This document shows positions 6,442 to 7,279 of a DNA stretch of 7,279 bases, piece by piece (the first letter of the stretch is position 1; each line of letters opens with the position of its first letter). A program made the translations under genes and the position numbers. The stretch lies in the NCBI GenBank assembly GCA_005879815.1, contig VBKA01000028.1, positions 1,611 to 8,889 on the forward strand, in the 5' to 3' direction. The notes under the pieces were generated by a model. That model did no database searches. It worked only from the letters and a program-made list of their open reading frames with translations, and was not told the origin of the DNA. The stretch is from Chloroflexota bacterium. GTDB taxonomy: Bacteria > Chloroflexota > Limnocylindria > QHBO01.

Positions 6442-7279
6442 GCGGCGTCCAGCGCGGCAAGCAGCTCGGTGACGACGGCCTTGCCTCGGTGCCCGACCTC
6501 GATGGCTGGACCTACGCAGGCTGGGCAGCCATCGGCGCACGCGCACGACTCAACGGCTTTTCGGCTGGCGTGGATCAGGTCGTCGGTGAGGCTGAAGAGA
6601 CGCTCGCTGAGCCCTACTCCGCCAGGCACGGCGTCGAACAGGTAGAGCGTCGGCTGCCCGGTGAAGGGTGCCTGGACCTGGGCCAGCACCCCGAGGTCGC
6701 GCGGGTCGCACATCAGCAGCAACGAGGCGGTGGTGCGTGCCAGGTTGGCGAGTCCGATCAGCGCGCCGTCGAGCGTATCGCGGTCGTAGCGGTTGACCAG
6801 GTCGGACGGAGGCACCAGCCAGCAGGCGGTGGTGTGCATCTCCTGCTCGGGGATGCTGATCGAACCCCAGCCGACGTTCTCGTGGGTGTGGAACTTGATC
6901 TTCTTGAACATGGTCACCTTCCAGGCGACCATCACCTCGCCACGCTGCCGCTTTCCGCGACGAGCCTCGTCCGCCTCGTCGAAGACCTCGAGCACCTTCA
7001 GGGTGATTCCGAGGTCGGCATCGGTGTAGTAGTCGACGTCGGTGCGCGTGACGTACGCCTTGCGCTCCTCCCAGTCGAGCCGGTCCACGTGGTGCTGCAC
7101 GCCCTCGTGGATGTAGATCGCCTTCTCGTGGACCAGGAGGGGAGCCGCGAACAGGTCCACCTCGCCAAGCACCCGGTTCCGGTCACCCGTGGTGTCGACG
7201 ATGACGACGTTCTCCGGCGCGCCGCTGCGCAGGCTGAAGGCGCTGGCGGGAAAGTTCTCGTGGCTCCAGTAGTAGCGAT
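6438..7279 (-). CDS. mrfA: MrfA/YprA-like DEAD/DEAH-box helicase, C-terminal part (5' end outside window)
   Basis: The visible 279 residues are the C-terminal portion of a superfamily 2 helicase of the MrfA/YprA type, including the DUF1998 (MrfA zinc-binding) domain. Recognisable segments are RYYWSHENFPA, then SLRSGAPENVVIVDT, then VLGEVDLFAAP and YIHEGVQHHVDRLDW, and near the end YLFDAVPGGVGLSERLF. Four cysteines (codons between 6516 and 6545) form CACADGCPACVGP, the C-x-C-x6-C type zinc site of this family. The frame stays open to the window edge, so the ATPase motifs lie outside and cannot be checked. In Bacillus, MrfA unwinds DNA with 3'-5' polarity and MrfB is its partner nuclease. Here the TGA at 6438-6440 overlaps the GTG of the mrfB-like gene. 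A GTG at 7172 could be mistaken for a start but is internal. Confidence 0.9.
   Translation of the reverse strand, partial: RYYWSHENFPASAFSLRSGAPENVVIVDTTGDRNRVLGEVDLFAAPLLVHEKAIYIHEGVQHHVDRLDWEERKAYVTRTDVDYYTDADLGITLKVLEVFDEADEARRGKRQRGEVMVAWKVTMFKKIKFHTHENVGWGSISIPEQEMHTTACWLVPPSDLVNRYDRDTLDGALIGLANLARTTASLLLMCDPRDLGVLAQVQAPFTGQPTLYLFDAVPGGVGLSERLFSLTDDLIHASRKAVESCACADGCPACVGPAIEVGHRGKAVVTELLAALDAA

Noticed and set aside
4973..6460. 495-residue open frame on the - strand
   Set aside because: It is Arg/Pro/Gly/Ala-rich low-complexity translation in another frame of the exonuclease gene and extends across the kinase gene; no family motif is visible. High GC makes such shadow frames long.
5983..6645. 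220-residue open frame on the + strand
   Set aside because: It is antisense to the exonuclease and helicase genes, whose motifs are complete; the composition is Gln/Arg/Ala-rich without motifs.

Overview
This 7.3-kb window is densely coding, very GC-rich bacterial chromosomal DNA. It holds eight protein-coding genes. No stretch longer than about 60 bases lacks a gene, and I see no RNA gene, mobile element or CRISPR array. GC content, GTG starts, few Shine-Dalgarno sites, and a DUF2342 metalloprotease beside a MrfAB-type repair pair suggest a high-GC Chloroflexota lineage or, less likely, an actinobacterium. This assignment is an inference from gene content; there is no marker gene that fixes it.

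Left block, + strand: the 3' two thirds of glutamate racemase (murI, cut by the window edge), a DUF2342-type putative zinc metalloprotease, a D-2-hydroxyacid dehydrogenase whose GTG start overlaps the previous stop (GTGA), and, after 58 bases, a YchF/OLA1-family P-loop ATPase. The YchF homologue keeps its P-loop and TGS domain, but its switch regions are clearly altered. This block could be one transcription unit or two.

Middle: a 106-residue acidic protein of unknown function (- strand) is transcribed away from a PfkB/ribokinase-family sugar kinase (+ strand). Their start codons are only 17 bases apart. The gap holds overlapping -10-like hexamers facing both ways, each six bases from a start codon, which suggests leaderless divergent transcription. 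A 7-bp inverted repeat lies where ychF and the small gene converge.

Right block, - strand: a two-gene unit in which the C-terminal part of a DEAD/DEAH-type helicase (MrfA/YprA-like, with a four-cysteine zinc motif; cut by the window edge) is coupled by a GTGA overlap to a DEDDh exonuclease (MrfB/YprB-like). In Bacillus subtilis MrfA and MrfB act together in repair of mitomycin C damage, so this pair is probably a DNA-repair module. It converges on the kinase gene with six bases between the stop codons.

Most of the window is housekeeping or conserved-accessory. The parts that deserve a second look are the divergent YchF, the unknown small protein with its compact divergent promoter, the kinase with an altered sugar-binding motif, and the coupled helicase-exonuclease pair.
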